64,000 nt of DNA from Myxococcales bacterium. GTDB taxonomy: Bacteria > Myxococcota_A > Polyangia > Polyangiales > JAFGIB01. The DNA lies in NCBI GenBank assembly GCA_029880325.1, contig JAOUOP010000032.1, positions 26,661 through 90,660 of the forward strand, read 5' to 3'. The notes under the pieces were generated by a model, which did no database searches, was not told where the DNA came from, and was given only the letters and a program-made list of their open reading frames with translations. Below, piece by piece: positions 35,824 to 44,854 of this stretch (its first letter is position 1; every line of letters starts with the position of its first letter). The position numbers and the translations under genes were made by a program.

Positions 35824-38800
35824 ATGACGAAGCGAAGCCTCTCGAATGTCGCAGCAGCACTTTTGCTGCTCGCGTGGAGCAGTGCAGGTTTGGCCCAGGA
35901 TGAGGGCGCAGTGGATGGCGATGCGGAAGGCACCGCTGGCCCGGAGGGCGGCGAAGAGTCCGCCGCCGAGGGCGAAGCCAGCGATGGGCAAGCCGCGGAC
36001 GAACCATCCGAAGCCGCCGGAGAAGCTCCGGGCGAGTCCGAGACCGCCGAAGAAACGAGCGCCGGTGGCGACGCTTCGCTGAGCTTGTCGGCGGGGGCTG
36101 CCCTGGGTGCCGATTCGACTTCGGCTTCGGCGGATGCGTCCGGGGACGCGTCCGTCGCCGGCAACAGCGCTGCCGGGGTCGACATCGTGGGCGCGCCCGC
36201 TGCGGGCCCCGAGCCTGTCATCAACGGTTCCCACATTCGCCGGCCCATGCTGCGCGTCGATAACTCGCTGGTATTGACCGGGCCCCTGAGCACCTCGGTA
36301 CGCCAGGGCGAAGAAGCGCGCACCCGGCAAACCCTGGGTGGCATTCCAATCGACGCCATCGCCTTCCCCGACACGTTTATGGCGCTCGGCCACGGTGCTC
36401 CCGGCGTCACGCGGTTTGCCCTGCGCGGTCAGCCCACTTTGATCCTCTTGAACGGGCGCCGGCTGGTGGCCGCTCCCTACTTTGGCGGCGGTGGCAACGG
36501 CGTGGGCTCTGACGTGATCGACATGAACCAGATCCCGCTGCGGCTGGTGGAGCGCGTGGAGACCACCCGCGGCATGAATGCGGGTCTCTACGGCGACGGC
36601 GCCATCGACGGCGTCATCAACTACGTCACCCACCGGGACTACGAGGGTATGGAGGTCCAGCTCGGCGGCGCCATCACCGACAAGCTCGACCAGCACGAAG
36701 GCGAGATCACGGCGACCGTCGGCATGGGTAGCGACAAGAGTGGCATGAACGCCATGGTCAGCTACTTCAACCGCCAGCCACTGGGCGCCGACGAGCGCGA
36801 CTGGGTCAAGGATCGCGAGCAGCGCCTGGTGACGCTGCAGGGCAATCCGGCGAGCTACCAGCCGCTGCTGAACTTTGAATATCCGTTCCCGGATCCGGCC
36901 TGCGACCAGGCCACGCAGCTCGGCGCCGCCAGCGATCTACAGGTGCGCCTGCCGCTCTTCGGCGAGACCGTCACGCGCGCCGGTGGGCCGGCCCTGGACC
37001 TGCTGCCCACCGAGCCCTTCGACTACCAGATGCGCTTTTTGAACAACTTCGACTCGGCGCGCGGTGACGGCGACGGCGTGCTCGAGGCCTACGAGACGGC
37101 CACCTATTGCACGGGCAACTTCACCTCGACCCAGGACCTGGTGATCAAGGACGAGCGCATCCAGGGCTACATGACCATGTGGCACGAGCTCAGCGATCAC
37201 ACCGAGGCGTTTGCCGAGCTCGGCTACTACCGCAGCGACAATGAAAACCGCACGGCGCCGTCCTTTCCCATCAGCCGCCTGACCGCCGACCCGGCCGTGC
37301 GCGAGGGCGTGGTCGTCACCGAGCAACACGCCGACATTCCGGTGCGGCGCTTCGGCTTCGCCATCCAGGAGAACACGCCCACGCCCGAGTCGCGCTTTCC
37401 CAACAGCCATTTCATCGTCGGCCGCGCCGTCGGTTTGCACGCCGGCGCCAACAAGCACGAGCGCAGCGTCGACGTGATGCGCGGCGTGCTCGGCCTCAAG
37501 GGTGATCTCAAGGATGCCGGCAGCGGCTCGATCATGGAGACCTGGGACTGGGAGGTCTCGGGCGTGCACAGCGTCAGCCGCATGACCTCGCGCGTGCCCG
37601 ACACCCTGCTGGACAAGCTCGGTGCCGCCCTCTCTTCCTGCCCGTTGACGGTGGAGGATACCGACACCTCCTCGCCCACCTACCGGCAGCAGGTGCCTTC
37701 CACCATCAAGCAGCGCCAGGAACTCGGCTGCTACAACCCCTTTTATAGCTCGGTGTTGAACAACGCCGCCATCGACCCGCTCAACCTCTCGAGCGCCTCG
37801 GCGCCGGCCGACGGCCGCGGCTTTATCACCAGCGACACCGAAGCGGGCATGCACGAGGCCGACGGCGTCGAGCTGCAGGATGGCGGCTACATCTGCGATC
37901 CCAACGACCCCAACAGCCCCCCCTGTCCGGCGGAGCTGGATGCCGATGGCGATGGCGTCTTCGAGTTCGCGGGCACGCCCAACACGCAGCAGGTGATCGA
38001 TTCGCTGACCGGCGAGCACACCCGCGAAGACCGCCGCTCATTGACCACGGCCGACGCCATCGTGCGCGGTGATCTGGCAGAGTTCACCGACGGCAGCCTC
38101 TCATTCGCAGCTGGCGGCCAGGTGCGCCGCGAGTCGCTGCGCGTCGACTACGACTCGAGCTACAACCAGCGCCTGTATGCCTTCCTGGCCGGCGCGCCCG
38201 ACGTGCCCGACGTCGACCGTCACATCGGCGTGGGCTTCGGCGAGCTGCGGCTTTCGGTGGCCAAGGGCCTGCTCGAGGTGCAGCCGGCGCTGCGCATCGA
38301 GCACTACGAAAACGTCGGCACCGCCCTCAACGCCCAGGCGGGCGTGGCGGTTCGGCCCTTCGTCGACGGATCCGAAGCCCTGGAGTGGTTGCTCGTGCGC
38401 GGCCACGTGGGTCGCGGCAATCGCGCCCCCTCGCTGGTGCAGATGTACGGCACGCTGGTGGAGTTCAACGGCGCGGAGTTCGATGACGCCCTGCAGTTCG
38501 TGCCGCACCAGATCTCGGGCAACCGCAACCTGGACTTCGAGAAGTACCTCACCTTCAGCGGTGGCCTGCAGTGGGACTACGACGGCTTCCACGTGGGCGG
38601 CGACTTCTGGATGACCCAGATCGACGACCTGATCGGCGCCGATAACGTCCAGACCCTGCTCAAGGACTGCGAGCGCCAGTTCGCCGCAGAATCCACCCGC
38701 TGTCCCGAGGTCACGTTGCTCGCCACCGGCGGCCTCAACGAGGTGCGCACCAACTTCGACAACCTGGCGGCGGTGGACACCAACGGCGTCGACGGCGGCA

Positions 38801-39429
38801 TCAGCTACACCCTCGACACCAAGCGCAAGGACATGGGCGAGCTGGGCACTTTCATGGTCGGCGTCCAGGGGCGCTTCATCAACTCCTACCTGATCAAGAG
38901 CCCGCGCGCCCTGCGTGAACTCTACCGCCCCGACCCCGCCAGCCGTCCGGTGGCGAGCGCTGACGGCAAGACCCGCGATTACTCGGGCTTGAGCGCCGAG
39001 TACGAGGCTGCGGGTTACCGCAACCTGGAGAACTTCGCTCCGCCGATGCCCCGGCTGCGCATGGGCGTTCCGGTCCGCTGGTTCTATGAGGGCCACACCC
39101 TGGGCCTGACGGCCCGCTACATCGGCTCCTACAACGACGACAGCGAGGCCACCATCGAGCGCTACGGCCTGGCCACGACCCTGGCCGCGGGCGAGACCGC
39201 GGGCACGGTGCCTGACGCGGAGGGCGAGCAGATCTCGGACTGGACCGTCTTCGACCTGAACTACGGCTATAGCTTCGGCGAAGAGGGCTGGAAGATGCGC
39301 CTGGCCCTGGGTGTCATCAATCTCTTCGACGCCGATCCGCCCGCCGCCGAGTCGCCCCTGGGCTACGACGTCGGCATCCACGATCCCCGCGGCCGGGTGA
39401 TCTACGCGCGCGTGACCGGTGATTTCTGA
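35824..39429 (+). CDS. TonB-dependent outer-membrane receptor
   Basis: A 1201-residue protein. ATG 35824 begins a signal peptide (MTKRSLSNVAAALLLLAWSS then AGLAQ); the open frame upstream lacks one. About 100 acidic, Ala/Gly/Ser-rich residues follow and are probably disordered. The plug domain is at about 130-270 (TRFALRGQPTLILLNGRRLV, RVETTRGMNAGLYGDGAIDG, VINYVTHRDYEGMEVQLGG). The remaining 900 residues alternate strand-like segments with long loops, ending in a C-terminal Phe (ARVTGDF), the usual outer-membrane barrel signature. It should import a large or scarce ligand using TonB energy. The ligand is unknown; the amidohydrolase next in line may act on it. No clear TonB box was identified in the acidic region. 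Confidence 0.88.
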   Translation: MTKRSLSNVAAALLLLAWSSAGLAQDEGAVDGDAEGTAGPEGGEESAAEGEASDGQAADEPSEAAGEAPGESETAEETSAGGDASLSLSAGAALGADSTSASADASGDASVAGNSAAGVDIVGAPAAGPEPVINGSHIRRPMLRVDNSLVLTGPLSTSVRQGEEARTRQTLGGIPIDAIAFPDTFMALGHGAPGVTRFALRGQPTLILLNGRRLVAAPYFGGGGNGVGSDVIDMNQIPLRLVERVETTRGMNAGLYGDGAIDGVINYVTHRDYEGMEVQLGGAITDKLDQHEGEITATVGMGSDKSGMNAMVSYFNRQPLGADERDWVKDREQRLVTLQGNPASYQPLLNFEYPFPDPACDQATQLGAASDLQVRLPLFGETVTRAGGPALDLLPTEPFDYQMRFLNNFDSARGDGDGVLEAYETATYCTGNFTSTQDLVIKDERIQGYMTMWHELSDHTEAFAELGYYRSDNENRTAPSFPISRLTADPAVREGVVVTEQHADIPVRRFGFAIQENTPTPESRFPNSHFIVGRAVGLHAGANKHERSVDVMRGVLGLKGDLKDAGSGSIMETWDWEVSGVHSVSRMTSRVPDTLLDKLGAALSSCPLTVEDTDTSSPTYRQQVPSTIKQRQELGCYNPFYSSVLNNAAIDPLNLSSASAPADGRGFITSDTEAGMHEADGVELQDGGYICDPNDPNSPPCPAELDADGDGVFEFAGTPNTQQVIDSLTGEHTREDRRSLTTADAIVRGDLAEFTDGSLSFAAGGQVRRESLRVDYDSSYNQRLYAFLAGAPDVPDVDRHIGVGFGELRLSVAKGLLEVQPALRIEHYENVGTALNAQAGVAVRPFVDGSEALEWLLVRGHVGRGNRAPSLVQMYGTLVEFNGAEFDDALQFVPHQISGNRNLDFEKYLTFSGGLQWDYDGFHVGGDFWMTQIDDLIGADNVQTLLKDCERQFAAESTRCPEVTLLATGGLNEVRTNFDNLAAVDTNGVDGGISYTLDTKRKDMGELGTFMVGVQGRFINSYLIKSPRALRELYRPDPASRPVASADGKTRDYSGLSAEYEAAGYRNLENFAPPMPRLRMGVPVRWFYEGHTLGLTARYIGSYNDDSEATIERYGLATTLAAGETAGTVPDAEGEQISDWTVFDLNYGYSFGEEGWKMRLALGVINLFDADPPAAESPLGYDVGIHDPRGRVIYARVTGDF

Positions 39430-39626
39430 GCTTGTTTTTCGGAGAAAATCTGAAAAATCAGGATATTTGTTGGTTTTCTAACGTGCCAATCGGACAACGA
39501 CCCCTGAATGACCTGGCGAGTGTCCGAGGAATGCGCGATAGGTGAGAAAAGTGTGATGTCGTCCGTGGGTCGGTTCTGGGATTACCGGCCTGTTGCGACG
39601 GGTGAACCCCCCCTACGAGGTGTCAG

Positions 39627-41522
39627 ATGATCAAGCGTTTGCCGTGGCTGAGAATGCAAAAGAAGACGGATCCGGAGCCCCCGCTCCGGCTGCCGATCGC
39701 CTGTGGATCGATGACCAACGGCGAAGGCTGGTGGCCCGACACCAAGCGCAAGCAGCTGATCCGCAAGATGGTCTTCGAGCGCGCCGACGAGATCGCCCGC
39801 AAGGAGGGCTGTGACCGCCGCGAGTTCCTGGCCAGCGCCTGCGGCATGGCCCTGACGCTGTCGGTGATCAACCAGATCAACGGCTGCAGTAGCGGCAAGA
39901 ACGGCAACAACATGGCCGGCAACGTGCCGAGCGCCAAGAAGGGCGCTGGCGGCGCTGGTGGTGCCGGTGGTGCCGGCGGCGGCGGCTCCACGTCGACCGG
40001 CAGCGGCGGTGGCAGCGGTGGCTCCGGCTCGACCGCCTCGGGCGGTGGCGGCAGCGGTGGCTTCAACGTCCCGGATTCGGCCATCACCGACTTCGACGAG
40101 GCCTCGGTCTGCTTCGGCAGCGGCGGTGAGCTGATCATCGACATGCAGTCGCACTTCGCGACCCCCGAGACCAACCTGATCGGCGCGTTGGGTCTGGACG
40201 CCTTCGTCGGCCAGATCACGACCGCGCGCTATCCCTGGATCGTGCGCACTCCGGGCGTCACGGGCGCCTCGCGCTTCGACCGCAACGAGTACATCTCCCA
40301 GATCCTGATGGGCAGCGACACCACCATCGGCGTGCTCTCGGGCATCTCCTACGCCCTGGGCGCCGACGGCACCGGCGTCAACGGCTTCGCAGCGCTCAGC
40401 AACGAGGACCTCAAGGGTGGCGCCGAGTTCCTGGACGGCGAGTACCCGGGCCGCATCCTCACCCACGCCATGGTCATGCCCAACGACCGCATCGACGTGC
40501 AGCTGGCGATGATGGAGCGCACGGCCGGCACCTATAGCAACTGGAAGACCTATCCGCCCTGGGGCGCGGGCAACGGTTCGTTGCCGGAGGGCTACTGGCT
40601 GCACGAGGACGTGGGTCCGATGATGATCCAGAAGGGCATCGACCTGGGCTCGCCCATCTTCTGCATCCACAAGGGCTTCCCGCTCAACACCTTCAGCCCC
40701 ACCTACACCAACCCGATGGACGTGGGCCCGGCGGCGCGCATGTTCCCGAACGCCTTCCTGGTCATCTACCACTCGGGCTTCGAGCACGGCCTGGCCACCG
40801 GTCAGTCCTCCGAGCCCAAGGACGGCGCGCCCAACGCCATGTACTGCGACCCGCTGCAGCTGTCCGGCGGCATGTGGCCGGAGGGGCCCTACGACGAGGA
40901 GAACGAGGACATCCAGGCGATGTACCCACTCGACCGCGGCGTCAACTCCCTGATCAAGTCCCTGCGGGACAACAACATCGGCCCCAACGGCCGCGATCTC
41001 GACAACCCCGGCGGCCCGGTCACGACCAACGTCTACGCCGAGTGCGGTGGCGTGTGGCCGAACCTGATGACCAACCGCCACGAAGAGGCGATGCACTACT
41101 GGGGCAAGCTGCTCAAGCACGTCGGTGAAGACCGCATCGTGTGGGGCACCGACTGCCTCTGGTTCGGCTCGCCGCAGCCCCTGATCGAGGCCTTCCGCTG
41201 CTTCGAGATCTCCCAGGAGTTCCAGGACAAGTACGGCTATCCGGCGCTCACCCAGACCGCCAAGGAGAAGATCCTGGGCCAGAACGCGGCGGCGCTGCAG
41301 AACATCCGCGAGGGTGTCGACATCAGCGGCTGCCACTCCGACTACGTCAGCGCGGCCCATCAGCAGCTGCGCAAGGATCTGGACGAGGAGTTCGGTCCGC
41401 GCCGCGACATGATCAAGGATGTCTGGGGCCCCAAGTCCTGGGCGGAGTACAAGGGCATCTCCAAGCACGAGAACGACGAGAAGCTGATGTGGTCGGGCAA
41501 CGCGCCCGGCTACCGGGGCTGA
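39627..41522 (+). CDS. Exported amidohydrolase-2 family protein with Tat-type signal
   Basis: A 631-residue protein; ATG 39627 follows GAGG by six bases. A twin-arginine motif (DRREFLAS, Arg 64-65) precedes a hydrophobic stretch and a possible lipobox Cys at 87 (INGCSSG), then about 55 residues of Gly/Ser/Ala linker. That suggests Tat export and surface or periplasmic tethering with a flexible arm. The TIM-barrel region shows DMQSH at 172-176, an FLVIYHSGFEHG strand with candidate metal His, VYAECGG, and RIVWGTDCLWFGSPQPLIEA with the terminal Asp typical of amidohydrolase-2 enzymes (decarboxylases and hydrolases of aromatic acids). The 63-residue n-region before RR is unusual; ATG 39768 is an alternative. 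The substrate is unknown. Confidence 0.82.
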   Translation: MIKRLPWLRMQKKTDPEPPLRLPIACGSMTNGEGWWPDTKRKQLIRKMVFERADEIARKEGCDRREFLASACGMALTLSVINQINGCSSGKNGNNMAGNVPSAKKGAGGAGGAGGAGGGGSTSTGSGGGSGGSGSTASGGGGSGGFNVPDSAITDFDEASVCFGSGGELIIDMQSHFATPETNLIGALGLDAFVGQITTARYPWIVRTPGVTGASRFDRNEYISQILMGSDTTIGVLSGISYALGADGTGVNGFAALSNEDLKGGAEFLDGEYPGRILTHAMVMPNDRIDVQLAMMERTAGTYSNWKTYPPWGAGNGSLPEGYWLHEDVGPMMIQKGIDLGSPIFCIHKGFPLNTFSPTYTNPMDVGPAARMFPNAFLVIYHSGFEHGLATGQSSEPKDGAPNAMYCDPLQLSGGMWPEGPYDEENEDIQAMYPLDRGVNSLIKSLRDNNIGPNGRDLDNPGGPVTTNVYAECGGVWPNLMTNRHEEAMHYWGKLLKHVGEDRIVWGTDCLWFGSPQPLIEAFRCFEISQEFQDKYGYPALTQTAKEKILGQNAAALQNIREGVDISGCHSDYVSAAHQQLRKDLDEEFGPRRDMIKDVWGPKSWAEYKGISKHENDEKLMWSGNAPGYRG

Positions 41523-41642
41523 GCCAAGCCCCTAGGGCGAGCGCGGGCTCGCACCGTGAGTCCGAGGCGACATCTGGTCGTCCCGGATCACGGTCGCGGG
41601 CCCGTCGCCGTCCAGGGACAGCGTCAGCGCACGGCGGGCGAA

Positions 41643-43040
41643 ATGGGCATATTCAGGGCAGTCAAGGCGCTTTTGCTTCTCGCGTCTGCACTGGTCTGCG
41701 CCTGCGCTGCCGAAGGCGAAACGGAGCTGGTACTGCGCGGCCCCGAAGAGCTGCGCAGGGGGGAAGAGCAGTTCGAGCGCCTCTGTAACCGACCGATCCG
41801 GGATCCGGTGACCGATGTCTTTTGCGTCGGGACCCCGCCGCCGGTTCGCAGCCTGATGGAGCTGCGCAATCACCTCGGTCTTACCAGCGAGGAGGGCGGT
41901 GAGTTTTTCGGCCACACGATCACGGGGCACTCGACCTCGCTGGTGCATCGCTCGGTCTCCGCCATCAATCCGCGTGTGATCTTCGTGCGGCCGGAAACCG
42001 AGGGCCAGGAGTTCATGGCCATGGGCTTCGCGCGCGGGGAGCAGTTCACCGAAATCGCGGTGAAAAACCGCGTTGACGGGGAGTTTCAATTCTATCTGGT
42101 CATGTTTTCGTTACCCTGCGACGAAGACGACGGCGGTTGCACGCCCGGAGCCCTGCTGACCGAGGCGATCGAGTCCGGTTGGACCGGGGTCAACGTTTAC
42201 GGCGAACAGGATCTGCAGAACACGCCCTTGGACTGTCGGGTATGCCACCAGCCGGCCGGCACCGACACGCGAAAGCTGTTGCGCATGCAGGAGCTGGAGC
42301 CTCCCTGGAATCACTGGTTCTATCTGCAGAGCAAGGGTGGCCGTGCGCTGATGGACGACTACTACGCGGCCAAGGGGGATGAGCCCTTCGCGGGCATCAG
42401 CGGTGCCGATATCGCCCAGTCCCAGCCGGGTCTGCTCAGCTCGGCGATCTTCTTTGCCGGCTCGCCGCCCCAGCCGAATGCCTTCGTCAGCAACCGGATC
42501 GAACCCGAGGTGGTCGCCAGCGCGCGCGCCCTCGGCGGTGACCAACCGGCCGATAATTCCGTGCCCGGCAGCAGCGAGACCTGGGAAGCCATCTACGAGC
42601 GTGCCAAGCGCGGTGAGGCCATCTCGGTGCCTTACCATGACGTCAAGGTCACCGACCCGCAGAAACTCGAAGTGATGACCACGGCCTACGTCGACTATCG
42701 CGAGGGGCGCATGGAGCGCGAGGCCTTGCCGGATATTCGCGAGGTCTTTCCCGATGACGAACGCTTGCTGGCGCGCATGGGCATGACGACCGAGCCCGGC
42801 CTCTCAGGGGAAGAAGTGCTGCTGCAGGCATGTTCCCTGTGTCACAACGAACGCCTGGATCGGACCATCACGCGTTCGCGCTTCGACGTGAATCTCTCGC
42901 TCATCGGCCGCGAGGAAAAGGAACGGGCCATCGCGCGCATACAGCTGCCCATCGATGATCCCCGAGTGATGCCGCCGCGTCTGGTTCGCAGGCTCAGCGA
43001 AGAGGGGCGCGAGCGGCTGATCGAGCTGTTGTCGAAGTGA
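41643..43040 (+). CDS. Lipoprotein with two c-type haem motifs
   Basis: A 465-residue protein. ATG 41643 gives a short signal with lipobox-like sequence (LLLLASALVCACAAEG). Two CxxCH haem-attachment motifs are visible: CRVCH at 198-202 and CSLCH at 397-401. The second is followed about 45 residues later by RVMPPRL, a plausible Met axial ligand in the class I cytochrome c style, so the C-terminal 90 residues look like a complete cytochrome c domain. The first motif sits in a larger domain with no recognised family. It is a periplasmic electron-transfer protein or haem enzyme. Its gene follows the amidohydrolase by 120 bases and overlaps the next gene by four. Confidence 0.75.
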   Translation: MGIFRAVKALLLLASALVCACAAEGETELVLRGPEELRRGEEQFERLCNRPIRDPVTDVFCVGTPPPVRSLMELRNHLGLTSEEGGEFFGHTITGHSTSLVHRSVSAINPRVIFVRPETEGQEFMAMGFARGEQFTEIAVKNRVDGEFQFYLVMFSLPCDEDDGGCTPGALLTEAIESGWTGVNVYGEQDLQNTPLDCRVCHQPAGTDTRKLLRMQELEPPWNHWFYLQSKGGRALMDDYYAAKGDEPFAGISGADIAQSQPGLLSSAIFFAGSPPQPNAFVSNRIEPEVVASARALGGDQPADNSVPGSSETWEAIYERAKRGEAISVPYHDVKVTDPQKLEVMTTAYVDYREGRMEREALPDIREVFPDDERLLARMGMTTEPGLSGEEVLLQACSLCHNERLDRTITRSRFDVNLSLIGREEKERAIARIQLPIDDPRVMPPRLVRRLSEEGRERLIELLSK

Positions 43041-44359
43041 GCCCCGAGCGACCGGCCTTCGCGGTCCTGTGGCAGCCGCCGGCGACGGGGGTCTCGCCCC
43101 GGGAGTTCGTCGATTCCGAGGTGGCGGCTTGTGTTCGAGAGGGGAACTTTGCGCGGGGGCGCGCCCTGTGCACGCGAAGGGTGGTCACCGATTCGCGCAA
43201 TCCTCGGGTCTACCTCGACGCCTTGCGGGTCGAAACTGCGGCGGGTTCGGCGGGTGTGGCGGCCGAGTCGCCGATCCAGTGGATCGCCTGGGCGCTCGCC
43301 AACGGGGTCGTCATCGAGTGGGCGCAGCAGCTCGACGCCGCAGAGCTGCTAGCGCTGCTCTCCAGCGGCAACGGCCTGCCGTGGGCGCTCCAGCGCGCAG
43401 AGTCCGATCGGCGCGTGGTTCATGAGCTGATGCGAAGGCGCCTCGAAAAGCTGCTGCTGCAGGAGGACTACGCCACTGCACTCGAAACGGTGACCGACGC
43501 GAGTTTTCTTGAGGACGCCCGCGACGAGCCCGAACTCGAGCGCCTCCTGATCGGTGTTTTGGCGGCGACGGTCTTCAGTTATCCCGCCGAGGTGGAAGCG
43601 CTGGTGGACGCCTACGGCATCGATTTCGAGGCGTCCGCGTCCGGCGAGGATGAAGCAGCGCCGACCCCCCTCGAAGTGCTGCAGGAGGCACGGCACCTGG
43701 CCGTACTCGCTGCCCGCATCGAGGCGCAGGTGTCGTGTCCGGATGCCCTGCGGCGCTTCATTCGACTATCGGCGCTGGTTTCGGAGGACGAGCGCTTGCG
43801 CCTGTGCGAGCAGCTGCGCAGTGAAGCGGCGTCGGCGTCACGCGCCTATCTCGACTATCTCGATGTGGCCGTGCGTGAGGCGCAGGCCTTCGGATTGTGG
43901 TTGCTCAATCGGCTGGAGAGCTGCGCGCAAGCTTCAACCGCGGCGGACCCAGGTGCGATCGAGGAGCGCCTGCTGCGGGTGGAAACGAGCTTGGGGCGCG
44001 ATCCGCTACGCTGGGCGGCAACATCGGTGGTCGTGCTGTCGCTGTTGGCAGTCGTTCTTTGCTACCGCTGGCTTGGGACACCCGGATTGCTCGTCATCGG
44101 CGTGGCTTCACTGGCGTGGCCGGTCTGGAAGGCCTCGCGGGCTGTGATGTACCGCCGCAACGTGCGCGCGCCGATGGCTCGAATACTGGCCGAGGTCGGC
44201 GGTGGGCCCGCGTCGCTCGCGCGGCAGCTCGGAAGCGCATCGCTTGGGCGTCTGGCAAAGATGCTCGATCGGTTGCGCGCGGATCTACCGTTGGCCGTCT
44301 TTGGCGCCATCGGTCAGCTACCGTCTTTGGCGCCTTCTGCAGCTTCACCCCCCCGTTGA
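43037..44359 (+). CDS. Membrane-anchored protein of unknown function
   Basis: A 440-residue protein starting at GTG 43037, overlapping the cytochrome-like gene stop (GTGA). Residues 1-320 are soluble, Ala/Leu/Glu-rich and helical, without a recognised domain; the arrangement of paired helices (ACVREGNFARGRALCTRRV and LLLQEDYATALETVTD) is TPR-like but irregular. Two hydrophobic segments follow near 325-375 (SVVVLSLLAVVLCYRWLG and PGLLVIGVASLAWPVW), then a basic region and an amphipathic tail. There is no signal peptide, so the N-terminal part is expected in the cytoplasm. Tight overlap suggests it functions with the haem lipoprotein upstream. Confidence 0.65.
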   Translation: MSPERPAFAVLWQPPATGVSPREFVDSEVAACVREGNFARGRALCTRRVVTDSRNPRVYLDALRVETAAGSAGVAAESPIQWIAWALANGVVIEWAQQLDAAELLALLSSGNGLPWALQRAESDRRVVHELMRRRLEKLLLQEDYATALETVTDASFLEDARDEPELERLLIGVLAATVFSYPAEVEALVDAYGIDFEASASGEDEAAPTPLEVLQEARHLAVLAARIEAQVSCPDALRRFIRLSALVSEDERLRLCEQLRSEAASASRAYLDYLDVAVREAQAFGLWLLNRLESCAQASTAADPGAIEERLLRVETSLGRDPLRWAATSVVVLSLLAVVLCYRWLGTPGLLVIGVASLAWPVWKASRAVMYRRNVRAPMARILAEVGGGPASLARQLGSASLGRLAKMLDRLRADLPLAVFGAIGQLPSLAPSAASPPR

Positions 44360-44429
44360 CGCATGGTAGAGTCCGCCCGCCCGTGCCCCGGGTGCTTCCA
44401 GTTCATCATCTGTTCGAGAGGTCAACGCC

Positions 44430-44852
44430 ATGATGCGATTCCGGTTTTTGATCGTTTGCTCTGCCATTCTTTGCTGGGCCTGCGGTGATGACTTCGAAGA
44501 AATCAGCGGGGGCCCCTTCGACATCGGTGCCGAGCACGCTGGTTCGTGCGACTTCCCCGACAAGGGAACTTGCGACGAATACGCCGAGGAGCAGTCCAGC
44601 CCGGACACGAGCAGTGACTGCGGTTTGGCCGGAGGCGACTGGACGGGCGGCAAGTGTCCATTCGAGGGCCGGCGGGCGATCTGTATGGACGTTTTGCCCG
44701 CGACCCGCACCTACGCCTATACCGAAGAGGCTGCCGACGCGCTGCTCGGCGGCTGTGCTGGTGATGCGGGGGTCAAGATCAACATCACCGAAGAAGCTCC
44801 GGCTCCGGGCGCCGATCCGATGAATGTCGGCGACGACGCGGACGCGGGCTGA
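44430..44852 (+). CDS. Small acidic lipoprotein, unknown function
   Basis: A 140-residue protein. ATG 44430 has GAGAGG about nine bases upstream. The signal peptide ends in a good lipobox (AILCWACGDD), with Asp at +2 and +3 of the mature Cys. In enterobacteria Asp+2 favours inner-membrane retention; whether that rule applies here is unknown. The mature protein is acidic with several Cys and no recognised family. It is convergent with the beta-propeller gene, two bases apart, and no terminator hairpin is visible between them. Confidence 0.65.
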   Translation: MMRFRFLIVCSAILCWACGDDFEEISGGPFDIGAEHAGSCDFPDKGTCDEYAEEQSSPDTSSDCGLAGGDWTGGKCPFEGRRAICMDVLPATRTYAYTEEAADALLGGCAGDAGVKINITEEAPAPGADPMNVGDDADAG

Positions 44853-44854
44853 AA

